Positions 26,948 to 34,955 of a stretch of 64,000 nt of DNA are shown here, piece after piece. Position 1 is the first letter of the stretch. Each line of letters starts with the position of its first letter. The stretch comes from Nonomuraea jiangxiensis. GTDB lineage: Bacteria; Actinomycetota; Actinomycetes; Streptosporangiales; Streptosporangiaceae. The DNA lies in contig NZ_FNDJ01000003.1 in assembly GCF_900099965.1 (NCBI RefSeq), positions 124,001 to 188,000 of the forward strand, read 5' to 3'. The notes under the pieces are model-generated. The model was not told where the DNA came from, did not search any database, and saw nothing but the letters and a program-made list of their open reading frames with translations. Made by a program: the position numbers and the translations under genes.

Positions 26948-28038
26948 AGGGTCTCCCGGCCGGACTCGACGGGATGGCCGAGCATCAGGGCGGTCAGGCG
27001 TTCAGCGCTGCGGTCCCAGGAGAAACGCTCCGCCCATTCCCGACATTTCACGGTATAGGAATGATCCACTTCGTCGAGCGCGGTGGCGATTCCCTTGGCC
27101 AGGTCCGTGCCCTCGGCCAGCAACCAGCCCGTCTCGCCGTGCCGTACCGCGTCCCGGAGCCCGTCCACGTCGTACGCCACCGTCGGCACCCCCAGCGCGG
27201 CCGCCTCCAGCACGCTCAGCCCCCAGCCCTCCCCCTGCGAGGTGCTCACGTGCACCCACGCCCGGCCCACCAGCCGGGCCTTGTCCTCCTCCGGCAGGTA
27301 GCCGTGCAGGGTGACCCCCTCGGGCAGCCGGGCCCGCAGGGCGGCCTCCTCCGGCCCCCGCCCGATGACGTCCACGGTCAGCCCCGGCCAGCGCCGCCGC
27401 AGCTCGGGCACGGCCTCCAGAAGCAGGTGCACCCGCTTGTGCGCGACGAGCCGGCCCACGCAGACCAGCCGCGGCTCCCGGCTTCGCGCGATGCCGGCAG
27501 GCCGGACGACGCTCACCCCGTTGTGTACGACGTGCACCGGCCCCCGCCAGCCCAGCCGCTCCCGCATGGCCCGTGCCGTGGACGGCGAGACGGCCACGCT
27601 CTCGTGCCGCCGGTAGCTCCACCGGGAAACCGGCCCCTCCAGGAACCGCCCGACCGCCGCCAGCCACCCCGGCATGTGCACGCCGAACTGCCGGTCGTGC
27701 ACGTGGTGCACGACGCAGAACACCCTGGTACGCCGCCGCACCACCCAGGGGGTGAAGAACGGGATCCCGTTCTGGCAGTCGAGCACCACGTCGAAGCGCC
27801 CGCGCCGGCCCAGCAGCCAGCCCAGGACGAGGGGATAGACGGTGAACACGCCGCCCATCCGCGCCAGGCGTACCCCCTCGACGGTCTCGCGCCGGCGTTG
27901 CCCCGGCGCCCGCGCGGTGACGAACCACACCTGGTGGCCCGACCGCGCGAAGCGGCGGGCCAGCTCCCAGGCGAACGTCTCCGCGCCACCCGCCCGCGGA
28001 TGCCAGGGGTCACGCCAGTTGACGACAGCGATCTTCAC
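26944..28038 (-). CDS. Glycosyltransferase family 4 (GT-B)
   Basis: A 364-residue GT-B enzyme: an N-terminal acceptor domain beginning VKIAVVNWRDPWHPRAGGAETFAWELARR and a C-terminal nucleotide-sugar domain with the EX7E-type region STSQGEGWGLSVLEAAALGVPTVAYD. It should act at the cytoplasmic face of the membrane. I set the start at the GTG at 28038 because it overlaps the upstream GT2 stop by GTGA and because the fold begins there. It overlaps the AftD start in the same way, so GT2, GT4 and AftD form one coupled unit. Confidence 0.88.
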   Translation of the reverse strand: MKIAVVNWRDPWHPRAGGAETFAWELARRFARSGHQVWFVTARAPGQRRRETVEGVRLARMGGVFTVYPLVLGWLLGRRGRFDVVLDCQNGIPFFTPWVVRRRTRVFCVVHHVHDRQFGVHMPGWLAAVGRFLEGPVSRWSYRRHESVAVSPSTARAMRERLGWRGPVHVVHNGVSVVRPAGIARSREPRLVCVGRLVAHKRVHLLLEAVPELRRRWPGLTVDVIGRGPEEAALRARLPEGVTLHGYLPEEDKARLVGRAWVHVSTSQGEGWGLSVLEAAALGVPTVAYDVDGLRDAVRHGETGWLLAEGTDLAKGIATALDEVDHSYTVKCREWAERFSWDRSAERLTALMLGHPVESGRETL

Positions 28039-28838
28039 GGATATCCGACGGGGTCGAGCGGCGGTTCCCAGGCCGGGCGCGCTGCGGCCCGCGGCTGGGC
28101 GCGCAGCCGTACCCAGATCCGGCCCAGCTCCAGCACGATGCCGAGCGTGTGCCGGGCCGGGGAGAAACGGGAGCCGGGCATGTCGCGCCAGCGCACGGGG
28201 ATCTCGCGCACCGCCGAGCCCCGCTCGACGCAGCGCGCGAGCAGTTCGACGTCGAAGGCAAAGCCGGGGGTGCGCAGCAGGACGGCGACCTCGCGGGCGA
28301 GCACCCCGTCGAAGAACTTGAAGCCGCACTGGGTGTCACTGACCCCGTGCACGAGCGCGCCGGCGAGCGCGCGGAACCCGTAGGCGCCCAGCTCGCGGAC
28401 CTTGCTGTGGCGGTTCTGCACGTGGGATCCGGTGTGCGCCCTGGAGCCGATCACCACCCGCTCGCCGGACAGCAGCAGCCCCAGCGCCAGGTCCACGGCG
28501 TCGAGGTCGGTGGCCATGTCGGCGTCGCAGAAGCCGACGAAGGGCGCGCTGGTGCCGAGCAGCCCGGCGCGTACGGCGGCGCCCTTCCCGGGAGTCTCAC
28601 AGGGGACGAGGCGGACCGGTACGGGGCCGCGCGGCCAGGCCCTGACGATCTCGGCCGTGCGGTCGGTGCTGTTGTTGTCGACGACGATGACCGCCGTCGG
28701 GAACGGCATGCGGGCAAGCTTCGCGCACAACTCCAGGAGCCCCCCGGGAAGCCGTCCCTCCTCGTTGCGAGCGGGGACGACTATCTCAAGCAGTGGTGGC
28801 CGGCTCGTCCCCCCGTCGCCTTGCGGAGAGGGCGGCAT
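28035..28838 (-). CDS. Glycosyltransferase family 2 (dolichyl-phosphate-sugar synthase type)
   Basis: A 267-residue GT-A enzyme. It opens with LLEIVVPARNEEGRLPG, has NNSTDRTAEIVRAWP, the D-x-D-type CDADMATDLDAVDLAL and a late QCGFKFFDG segment, all typical of polyprenyl-phosphate-sugar synthases. Such enzymes make the lipid-linked sugar donors used by GT-C transferases such as the AftD-like protein in this operon. The ATG at 28838 is the start that fits the fold; it lies 11 bases after the DUF2613 stop. No C-terminal membrane domain is present. Confidence 0.87.
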   Translation of the reverse strand: MPPSPQGDGGTSRPPLLEIVVPARNEEGRLPGGLLELCAKLARMPFPTAVIVVDNNSTDRTAEIVRAWPRGPVPVRLVPCETPGKGAAVRAGLLGTSAPFVGFCDADMATDLDAVDLALGLLLSGERVVIGSRAHTGSHVQNRHSKVRELGAYGFRALAGALVHGVSDTQCGFKFFDGVLAREVAVLLRTPGFAFDVELLARCVERGSAVREIPVRWRDMPGSRFSPARHTLGIVLELGRIWVRLRAQPRAAARPAWEPPLDPVGYP

Positions 28839-28849
28839 GGCGCTTCGGG

Positions 28850-28984
28850 TTACCGCTCGCCGTAGTTGTAGAGCGGCTGGTTGACCGGCGTGGCGGTGGC
28901 GCCGGTGAGGGAGACCGTGGTGACCGTGGCCACGAGGGCCGCCACGGCGACACCGATGAGCGCTGCTAAGAGGATCTTGAACAC
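28850..28984 (-). CDS. DUF2613-type small membrane protein
   Basis: A 44-residue protein with one membrane helix (FKILLAALIGVAVAALVATVTTV) and a short outer tail ending NQPLYNYGER. The GTG start is fixed by a very strong AAGGAGGA site eight bases upstream. In mycobacteria the DUF2613 protein Rv0236A lies next to aftD, so the pairing with an AftD-like gene is conserved across distant actinobacteria. Its function is unknown; association with the arabinosyltransferase is inferred from synteny. Confidence 0.7.
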   Translation of the reverse strand: MFKILLAALIGVAVAALVATVTTVSLTGATATPVNQPLYNYGER

Positions 28985-29087
28985 GGGGGGTTCCTCCTTG
29001 AGCGGGCAATGTCCGGGGCGACCCCAACCTAGAACCAATTTCTGCTACTCGGAAGTAGCTCGCCGAAATTCCTCCCAAACCCGCTGA

Positions 29088-30707
29088 TCAGCGGGCCTGC
29101 TCGGCCGGGACCGGCGCGACCGGCCCGTCAAATCGGTACAACCGCAGGTCATCCGCGTCGACCAGGACCTTCGCCCGGCCGAGCCAGCCACCGAACCTCT
29201 GCCGTTCCTCGGCTGTCCCCGCGTCCACCAACACGTAGCGAAATCCCGCGGCGGGCAGGTCGGGTGAAGATCCTTCTAGTACGCGTTCTACCGCTTGGGC
29301 GCGCGGGTCCTCGCTCGCCACCACCAGGTTCCCGACCCGTACGACGTCGTTGGAGACCACCCGCCGCCCCGGCACGGCGAAGAAGCGCTGCGCGGGGTCC
29401 AGCACCGCGCGCCCGCCGTTCCACGCGAACTGCCGGTAGGACTCGAACGGCAGCACCAGCACGTCCCCCGGGGCCCGATCCGCCCTGATGACCTCGCGGG
29501 CGGCCGTCCAGCTCGCGGGATAGGGCACGGCCCCGAGCCTGCCGAACGCGCCCCAGGCCAGGGTCGGCAGCACGGCCACGGGCACCAGCGCCAGCGCGCC
29601 CACCCAGACCCGGTCATGGGCGACCCGCTCGGCCAGCAGCCCCAGCCCCAGCGCCACCACCAGCGCCAGCGGCGCGACGAACTGCTGGGCGTCCCGGAAC
29701 ACCGCGAACCCGCCCCACACCTCCACCGCCCCCCGGAACGCCTGCCTGCCGGGCTCGCTCACCCCCACGCACGCGACCCCCACCCCGACGGCCGCCGCCA
29801 CCCCCAGCCCTCGCCTGTACGGCAACCCGCCCCGCAGGAAGAAGCCGGCCCCGACGAGCGTCAGCACGAGACGGGCCACGGCCCCTGCCACGGTCTCGTA
29901 CCCCGTGGGGACCGCGTGCGCGTTCCAGATCCCGCCCAGCGACAGCAGGCTCCCCACCGCCCCGAACGGCGTGTCGGCACGGGCGGCGAACGCGTCCACC
30001 CCGACGGGGTCGCCCGCGATGCCCCGAGGCCGCAGCGCGGTCACCACCAGCCAGGGCAGGCTGAACCCCACCAGCACCGCCACCACCCGCACCGCAAAAC
30101 GTCGGCGCGCCGCCACCACCGGCAGCGCCGTGATCGCGGTCACCGTCATCGCCGCGAACCCGCTCACCGCCGCGGGCAGCACCGCCGCCGCCACCCGCCG
30201 CCCGGACCACACGGCCCGCACCACCCAGGGCAGTCCCGCGTACCCGAGCAGCAGCGCCCACTGCCCCATCAGCAGCCGCTCGGCCACGTACGGATTCCAC
30301 ACATAGAACGCCCCCGCCACCAGCCGCGGCCCCATCGACCGCGACGGCAGCAGCAGAGCGGCCCCCGTGCACCCCAGCACGAAGATCGCCAGCAGGATCA
30401 GCTTCTGCACCAGCTCGGCGGGCAGCACCTGCGCCAGCGCGGTCACCACGGCGTCGCTGGGCACGACCCGCGCGGCCCCGCCCGCCAGCCCGAACGTGAA
30501 CCGTGAGAAGGCCGGATCCGGCACGAAGACCATGTCCTGCAGCAGCGTGAACCCCGGCCCCAGAGCCGGCCCGAGGGCCAGGCAGCCGAGCGCGAGACCG
30601 AGGAGGGCGGCGGCGAGCCGGGCCCTCGTGTCCGCATTCGGGGCCGTGTTCTGGGCGGTGTGCGGCATCCCGGCTGGTTCGGCCGTGTTCGGGGCCGTGG
30701 GCGGCAT
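29088..30707 (-). CDS. Polytopic membrane protein, GT-C-like, at the head of the AftD cluster
   Basis: A 539-residue protein with about a dozen hydrophobic segments and a C-terminal soluble part (residues about 400-539, APGDVLVLPFESYRQFAWNGG). Features such as GAFYVWNPYVAERLLMGQWALLLGYA are shared in style with the AftD N-terminal region (NPYVAERL-type loop). I infer a glycosyltransferase-C or accessory membrane protein of the same pathway, but cannot assign a reaction. The first ATG (30707) lacks a clear ribosome-binding site; a second Met at residue 14 may be the true start, and the coding sequence around both is locally duplicated. It lies 103 bases upstream of DUF2613. Confidence 0.65.
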   Translation of the reverse strand: MPPTAPNTAEPAGMPHTAQNTAPNADTRARLAAALLGLALGCLALGPALGPGFTLLQDMVFVPDPAFSRFTFGLAGGAARVVPSDAVVTALAQVLPAELVQKLILLAIFVLGCTGAALLLPSRSMGPRLVAGAFYVWNPYVAERLLMGQWALLLGYAGLPWVVRAVWSGRRVAAAVLPAAVSGFAAMTVTAITALPVVAARRRFAVRVVAVLVGFSLPWLVVTALRPRGIAGDPVGVDAFAARADTPFGAVGSLLSLGGIWNAHAVPTGYETVAGAVARLVLTLVGAGFFLRGGLPYRRGLGVAAAVGVGVACVGVSEPGRQAFRGAVEVWGGFAVFRDAQQFVAPLALVVALGLGLLAERVAHDRVWVGALALVPVAVLPTLAWGAFGRLGAVPYPASWTAAREVIRADRAPGDVLVLPFESYRQFAWNGGRAVLDPAQRFFAVPGRRVVSNDVVRVGNLVVASEDPRAQAVERVLEGSSPDLPAAGFRYVLVDAGTAEERQRFGGWLGRAKVLVDADDLRLYRFDGPVAPVPAEQAR

Positions 30708-30786
30708 CCCGCTATGACATCACAACCGGGGCACGGCCATTCCCCCGCAAAACGTTCATGGTTAGTCTCGCGCCGGGAGGCACGGG

Positions 30787-32631
30787 GTGATGGTGACAGC
30801 AGCGGCGATCCGTCAGCGGTTACGCGCGGGCGACGCGGTGCTCGCCGCGGGCCTGGCGATGGTGGCCGTGCAACTGGTCTGGAAGTACGAGCTGGTCAGG
30901 CAGACGTACTTCCGCCAGGACGACTTCCACTACCTCATCCGCGGCCTGCGGAGCGGCTTCACCTGGGACTACCTCATGTGGGTGGACGTCGGGCACCTGC
31001 TGCCCGGCGGGTTCGGCATCTCGTGGGCGATGGCCCGGCTCGGCGGCTACAACGAGGCGCTCGCCCACACGCTGACGATCGCGCTCCAGGCGGGGGCGAG
31101 CCTGGCGCTGCTGCGGCTGCTCTGGCTGCTGTTCGGGGCGCGGCCGGCGATCCTGGTGCCGCTGGGCCTCTACCTGGTGACGCCCATGACGATCCCGTCC
31201 CTGTCGTGGTGGGCGGCGGTGCTGGAGACGCTGCCGCTGCAGCTCGCCCTGCCGATGGCGCTGTCGTCCCACGTGCTGTACGCCCGCGACGGGCGAGTCC
31301 GTCACCTGCTCGCCGCGTGCGGGTGGATCGGGTTCGGGCTGCTGTTCTTCGTCAAGGCGGCGTTCGTCCCCGTGCTGCTGTTCGTGATCACAGTCGGCTG
31401 GCTCAGGCCGGCACGGCGGCGGCTGTGGCCGGCGTGGGCGCTCTACGCGGGCATTCTGGCCGCGTACTCGTGGGTGTTCTTCACCGGGCTCTACGGCTCG
31501 GTGCAGCTCAACGACTCGACGCAGACGCCGCGGCTGCCCTCGGCCGGGGTGGCGGGCGAGTTCGCCTGGATCCTGGCCACGCGGGCGCTCGTCCCTACCG
31601 CGCTCGGAGGGCCGTGGGAGTGGCGGCCGATCGGGGACGACTACGCCATGGCCGCCACGCCGGAGCCGGCGGCCTGGATCGCCCTCGGCGTGGCGGCGGT
31701 CGTGGTGGGGGTCTCGGTGCTCTACCGGCGGCGGGCCTGGCTGGCGTGGCTGGTGCTGCTCGGCTATTTCCTGCTCGCGGACGTGGTGCCGGTGCTGCTG
31801 GGGCGGATCGAGCTGCTCGGACCGGGCGTGCTCGGGTACGAGCTGCGCTACCTCGCGGCCACGGCCATGGTGCTGGCCGTGGTGGTCGGCCTGGCGTTCA
31901 TCCCGCTGGACGGGGAGGAACGGCCCTGGTCCCGACGGTCCCGGCCGCCGGCCCGGCTGCGGTGGGCCTGGGTGCCGCTGGCGGCCGTGGTCACGGCGGG
32001 CTCGGTCTGGTCGGTGGCCGCCTACGCGGACCGGCCGCTCGGCCGGACCGCCAGGAGCTACGTCCTGACCGCCGAACGGGCGCTCGCCCAGGTGCCCGAG
32101 GGCACGGTGGTGCTCGACACGTACGTGCCGCCCGCGGTCGCCGCCCCCGCCTTCTTCCACGAGTACGCCCTGCACTCCAGCGTCCTGAGCGTGCCCGCGC
32201 CGCGCCCGGTCACGTGGGTCTGGCGGCTCGCGGGGCCGGTGCGGGACCCGCTGACGTTCGACGAGCGGGGCCGCCTGCGCCCGGTGGCGCTGCGCGGCCT
32301 GACGATCCCGCAGGGCGCCTCCTGCGTGCCCGTCGGCGGGAACGAGGTCCGCTTCCCGCTGCCGGCCCCGCTCCGGGGCGGCGACTGGACGGTGCAGATC
32401 TCCTACCTGAACGCGGCCGAGACCACCCTGTCGGTACGCCTTGGCCTCGGCCGCGCGGAGGTGACGGCCGGCCGGGACCTGGGCCGGACGTTCGCCACGA
32501 TCGGCGGCGAGGGCGACCACCTGGCCATCAGCGCGGCCGGCCCCGGCGCGTGCGTCGGCGAGGTCAGGATCGGCGTGCCCGTCCCCGACGACACGGGCGC
32601 CGCCGTCCCCCCACAGCCCGTGGAGGGATAG
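30787..32631 (+). CDS. Polytopic membrane protein with GT-C-type Asp-Asp motif
   Basis: A 614-residue membrane protein. An early loop carries YFRQDDFHYLIRG, like the acidic catalytic motif in the first extracytoplasmic loop of GT-C glycosyltransferases. About ten helices follow, and the C-terminal 180 residues form an extracytoplasmic beta-rich domain (GGDWTVQISYLNAAETTLSVRLG). GTG 30787 or ATG 30790 can serve as start after GGGAGG. It is divergent from the 29088 gene and convergent with the acyl-CoA dehydrogenase. The family was not recognised beyond GT-C resemblance. Confidence 0.65.
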   Translation: MMVTAAAIRQRLRAGDAVLAAGLAMVAVQLVWKYELVRQTYFRQDDFHYLIRGLRSGFTWDYLMWVDVGHLLPGGFGISWAMARLGGYNEALAHTLTIALQAGASLALLRLLWLLFGARPAILVPLGLYLVTPMTIPSLSWWAAVLETLPLQLALPMALSSHVLYARDGRVRHLLAACGWIGFGLLFFVKAAFVPVLLFVITVGWLRPARRRLWPAWALYAGILAAYSWVFFTGLYGSVQLNDSTQTPRLPSAGVAGEFAWILATRALVPTALGGPWEWRPIGDDYAMAATPEPAAWIALGVAAVVVGVSVLYRRRAWLAWLVLLGYFLLADVVPVLLGRIELLGPGVLGYELRYLAATAMVLAVVVGLAFIPLDGEERPWSRRSRPPARLRWAWVPLAAVVTAGSVWSVAAYADRPLGRTARSYVLTAERALAQVPEGTVVLDTYVPPAVAAPAFFHEYALHSSVLSVPAPRPVTWVWRLAGPVRDPLTFDERGRLRPVALRGLTIPQGASCVPVGGNEVRFPLPAPLRGGDWTVQISYLNAAETTLSVRLGLGRAEVTAGRDLGRTFATIGGEGDHLAISAAGPGACVGEVRIGVPVPDDTGAAVPPQPVEG

Positions 32632-32641
32632 GCGGCTCCGG

Positions 32642-34885
32642 TCACTTGCCCGGTTCGGGGTCCCTGGGCAGGCCCAGCATGCGCTCGCCGATGATGTTGA
32701 GCTGGACCTCGGTGGTGCCGCCGTAGATCGTCATGGCCCGGGTGGCGAGCACCGCCCGGTTCCAGTAGCCCGCGTCGCCGAGCTTCATGTCGGCGGCCAC
32801 CACCGCCGCCGGGCCGAGCAGGTCCACGGCGGTCTCCGAGACGTGCTGGGCGTGGGAGGTGGACAGCAGCTTGCGTACGGAGGCGTCCGCGCCCGGCTCG
32901 GACCCGGCGAGCTGCTTGAGCGTGACCCGCAGCGACAGCGCGTTGATCGAGTGGCCCTCGCACACGACCCGGGCGACGTGCTCGGCTTCGGCCGGCGTGA
33001 GCTCCCGCCCCAGCCGGCCGATCAGGCCGAGCAGGTCGGTCACGGAGGCGCCGGTGCCGCCCGAGCCGGACGACAGCGAGACGCGCTCGTTGGACAGTGT
33101 GTTGCGGGCCACCTTCCAGCCCGCGCCGACCTCCCCCACGACCAGGTCGTCGGGGACGAAGACGTCGTCGAGGAAGACCTCGTTGAACAGGTTCTCGCCG
33201 GTCATCTCGGTCAGCGGCCGGACCGTGACGCCCGGGGCCTTCATGTCGACCAGGAAGTAGGTGATGCCCTCGTGCTTGGAGCCCTCGCTGGAGTTGCGGG
33301 CGATGCAGATGCCCCACTCGGCGACGTGGGCGACGGAGGTCCAGATCTTCTGGCCGTTGAGCTTCCAGCCGCCCTCGACCCGCTCCGCCTTCATCTGCAG
33401 CGAGGCCAGGTCGGATCCGGCGCCGGGCTCGGAGAAGAGCTGGCACCAGATCAGCTCGCCGCTCAGCGTCCTGGGCAGGAAACGCTCCTGCTGCTCGGGG
33501 GTGCCGTAGGCGGCGACGGACGGCACCACCCAGGCGCCGATGATCATCGCGGGCAGGCGTACCTTGGCGGCCTTGAGCTCCTGGGCGATCAGCACCTGCT
33601 CCAGCGGCCTGGCGTCGCGGCCCCACGGCCTCGGCAGGTGCGGCATGACGAAGCCGCGCTCGGCCAGCGCCCGCTTCTGCTCCTGGCCCTCCAGCCGGGC
33701 GATCTCCGCGATCTCGGCGCGGATGGACTCGCGCAGCTCCTCGGCGTCCTCCGGCAGGTCGATCTCCATCGAGCGGGACACGCCCCGCAGGGCCAGCTCC
33801 GTCACCTCGGCCGCCCAACCGGTCGCCGAGCCGAGCAGGGCGCGCAGGGTGAGGGCGCGGCGGTAGTAGAGGTGCACGTCGTGCTCGAAGGTGTAGCCGA
33901 TGCCGCCGAACGTCTGGATGGCGTCCTTCGCGCACTGGACCGCGGCATCGGGGGCCATCACCCCGGCGATGGCCGCGGCGAACGCCGGCTCCTGTGCCGC
34001 GTTCCCGCCGACCGGCTCCCCGGTCGCCGGGTCAGGCCCTGATCGCCGCTCCGCGGCCCTGATGGCGTCCCACACCGTGGCCCTGGCCTGCTCCAGGGCG
34101 ACGAGCATGCGGGAGAGCTTGTGCTTGATGCCCTGGAACTGGCCGATCGGGCGGCCGAACTGGACGCGTACCTTGGCGTAGTCGGCGGCGGCGGTGACGC
34201 ACCACGAGGCCAGGCCCACCGCCTCGGCGCCGAGCACGATCGCGGCCAGCTGGCGCACGTCGGCGCTCTCCACGCCGTCCAGCACCCGCTCGGCGGGCAC
34301 GGTGACCTCGGCCAGCTCGACCTTGGCCACCGGCCTGGTCAGGTCGAGAGACCTGACGTGCGTGACCGTGGCGGCGGAGGCGTCGAGCGCGATCCACTCC
34401 TCGCCCTCGGCCGTGGTCACGGGCAGCACCAGCACGTCGGCCTGCGAACCGCCGAGCACCGGCTCGACCGTGCCGGAGACGACCAGGGAGCCGTCGTCGG
34501 CGCGGGTGCCGGTCAACGTGCCGGTCAGGGCGCCGGGCAGCGCGACGGCGCCGGTCAGCGTGCCGTCGGCGAGCCCTTCGAGCAGCTCGTGCCGCTTGGA
34601 GGCGTGGATCACCGCGCTGGCCAGCACGGTCGGCACGTACGGCCCCGGCGCCACCCGCTCGGCCAGCGCCTCGATGGCCACGGCGGTCTCCAGCAGGCCA
34701 TAGCCCGACCCGCCGGAGTCCTCGGGCAGGTGCAGGCCGAGCAGCCCCTGCTCGGCGAGGCCCGGCCAGAACGGCGGGCGCCCCTCCACCTCGGCGCGCA
34801 GCAACTCGGCAGGAATGTTCCGCTCGGCCCAGCCACTCACCGAATCGCGGAGTGCCTCGTGCTCCTCGCTCAACCCGATCGCCAT
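32642..34885 (-). CDS. Fused two-domain acyl-CoA dehydrogenase (FadE34-like architecture)
   Basis: A 747-residue protein made of two acyl-CoA dehydrogenase units. The first (residues about 1-365) ends with QTFGGIGYTFEHDVHLYYRRA; the second (about 370-747) has LFSEPGAGSDLASLQ and ends TIYGGTTEVQLNIIGERML. Steroid-degrading dehydrogenases are usually alpha2-beta2 pairs of such units, and mycobacterial FadE34 is a natural fusion of about this size, so a bulky or steroidal acyl-CoA substrate is plausible. FAD is the expected cofactor. The ATG follows GGAGG. A palindromic operator lies 36 bases upstream, and a near-identical one precedes the acyl-CoA synthetase at 36476. Confidence 0.87.
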   Translation of the reverse strand: MAIGLSEEHEALRDSVSGWAERNIPAELLRAEVEGRPPFWPGLAEQGLLGLHLPEDSGGSGYGLLETAVAIEALAERVAPGPYVPTVLASAVIHASKRHELLEGLADGTLTGAVALPGALTGTLTGTRADDGSLVVSGTVEPVLGGSQADVLVLPVTTAEGEEWIALDASAATVTHVRSLDLTRPVAKVELAEVTVPAERVLDGVESADVRQLAAIVLGAEAVGLASWCVTAAADYAKVRVQFGRPIGQFQGIKHKLSRMLVALEQARATVWDAIRAAERRSGPDPATGEPVGGNAAQEPAFAAAIAGVMAPDAAVQCAKDAIQTFGGIGYTFEHDVHLYYRRALTLRALLGSATGWAAEVTELALRGVSRSMEIDLPEDAEELRESIRAEIAEIARLEGQEQKRALAERGFVMPHLPRPWGRDARPLEQVLIAQELKAAKVRLPAMIIGAWVVPSVAAYGTPEQQERFLPRTLSGELIWCQLFSEPGAGSDLASLQMKAERVEGGWKLNGQKIWTSVAHVAEWGICIARNSSEGSKHEGITYFLVDMKAPGVTVRPLTEMTGENLFNEVFLDDVFVPDDLVVGEVGAGWKVARNTLSNERVSLSSGSGGTGASVTDLLGLIGRLGRELTPAEAEHVARVVCEGHSINALSLRVTLKQLAGSEPGADASVRKLLSTSHAQHVSETAVDLLGPAAVVAADMKLGDAGYWNRAVLATRAMTIYGGTTEVQLNIIGERMLGLPRDPEPGK

Positions 34886-34920
34886 CTGCTCATCCTCCAG
34901 CCAGGTCTGAGTCCATGCCC

Positions 34921-34933
34921 AGAATCATATTCT
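34921..34933. promoter_or_regulatory. Palindromic operator upstream of the fused acyl-CoA dehydrogenase
   Basis: AGAATCATATTCT: perfect 5-base arms with a 3-base spacer, 36 bases before the ATG. It matches the operator at 36448-36460 at 11 of 13 positions, with the arms identical. A TetR-type repressor shared by both genes is the simplest reading. Confidence 0.55.
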
Positions 34934-34955
34934 AGAGGATACTTCTGACCCACCC

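Noticed and set aside
22970..27058. A 1362-codon open frame antisense to the AftD-like gene
   Set aside because: Its composition is typical of an antisense shadow (His/Arg/Pro-rich). The minus strand shows coherent membrane helices and carbohydrate-binding modules.
29088..30707. Assignment as a YfhO-type or specific mannosyltransferase
   Set aside because: Only general GT-C-like topology is visible; no diagnostic motif supports a specific enzyme name.
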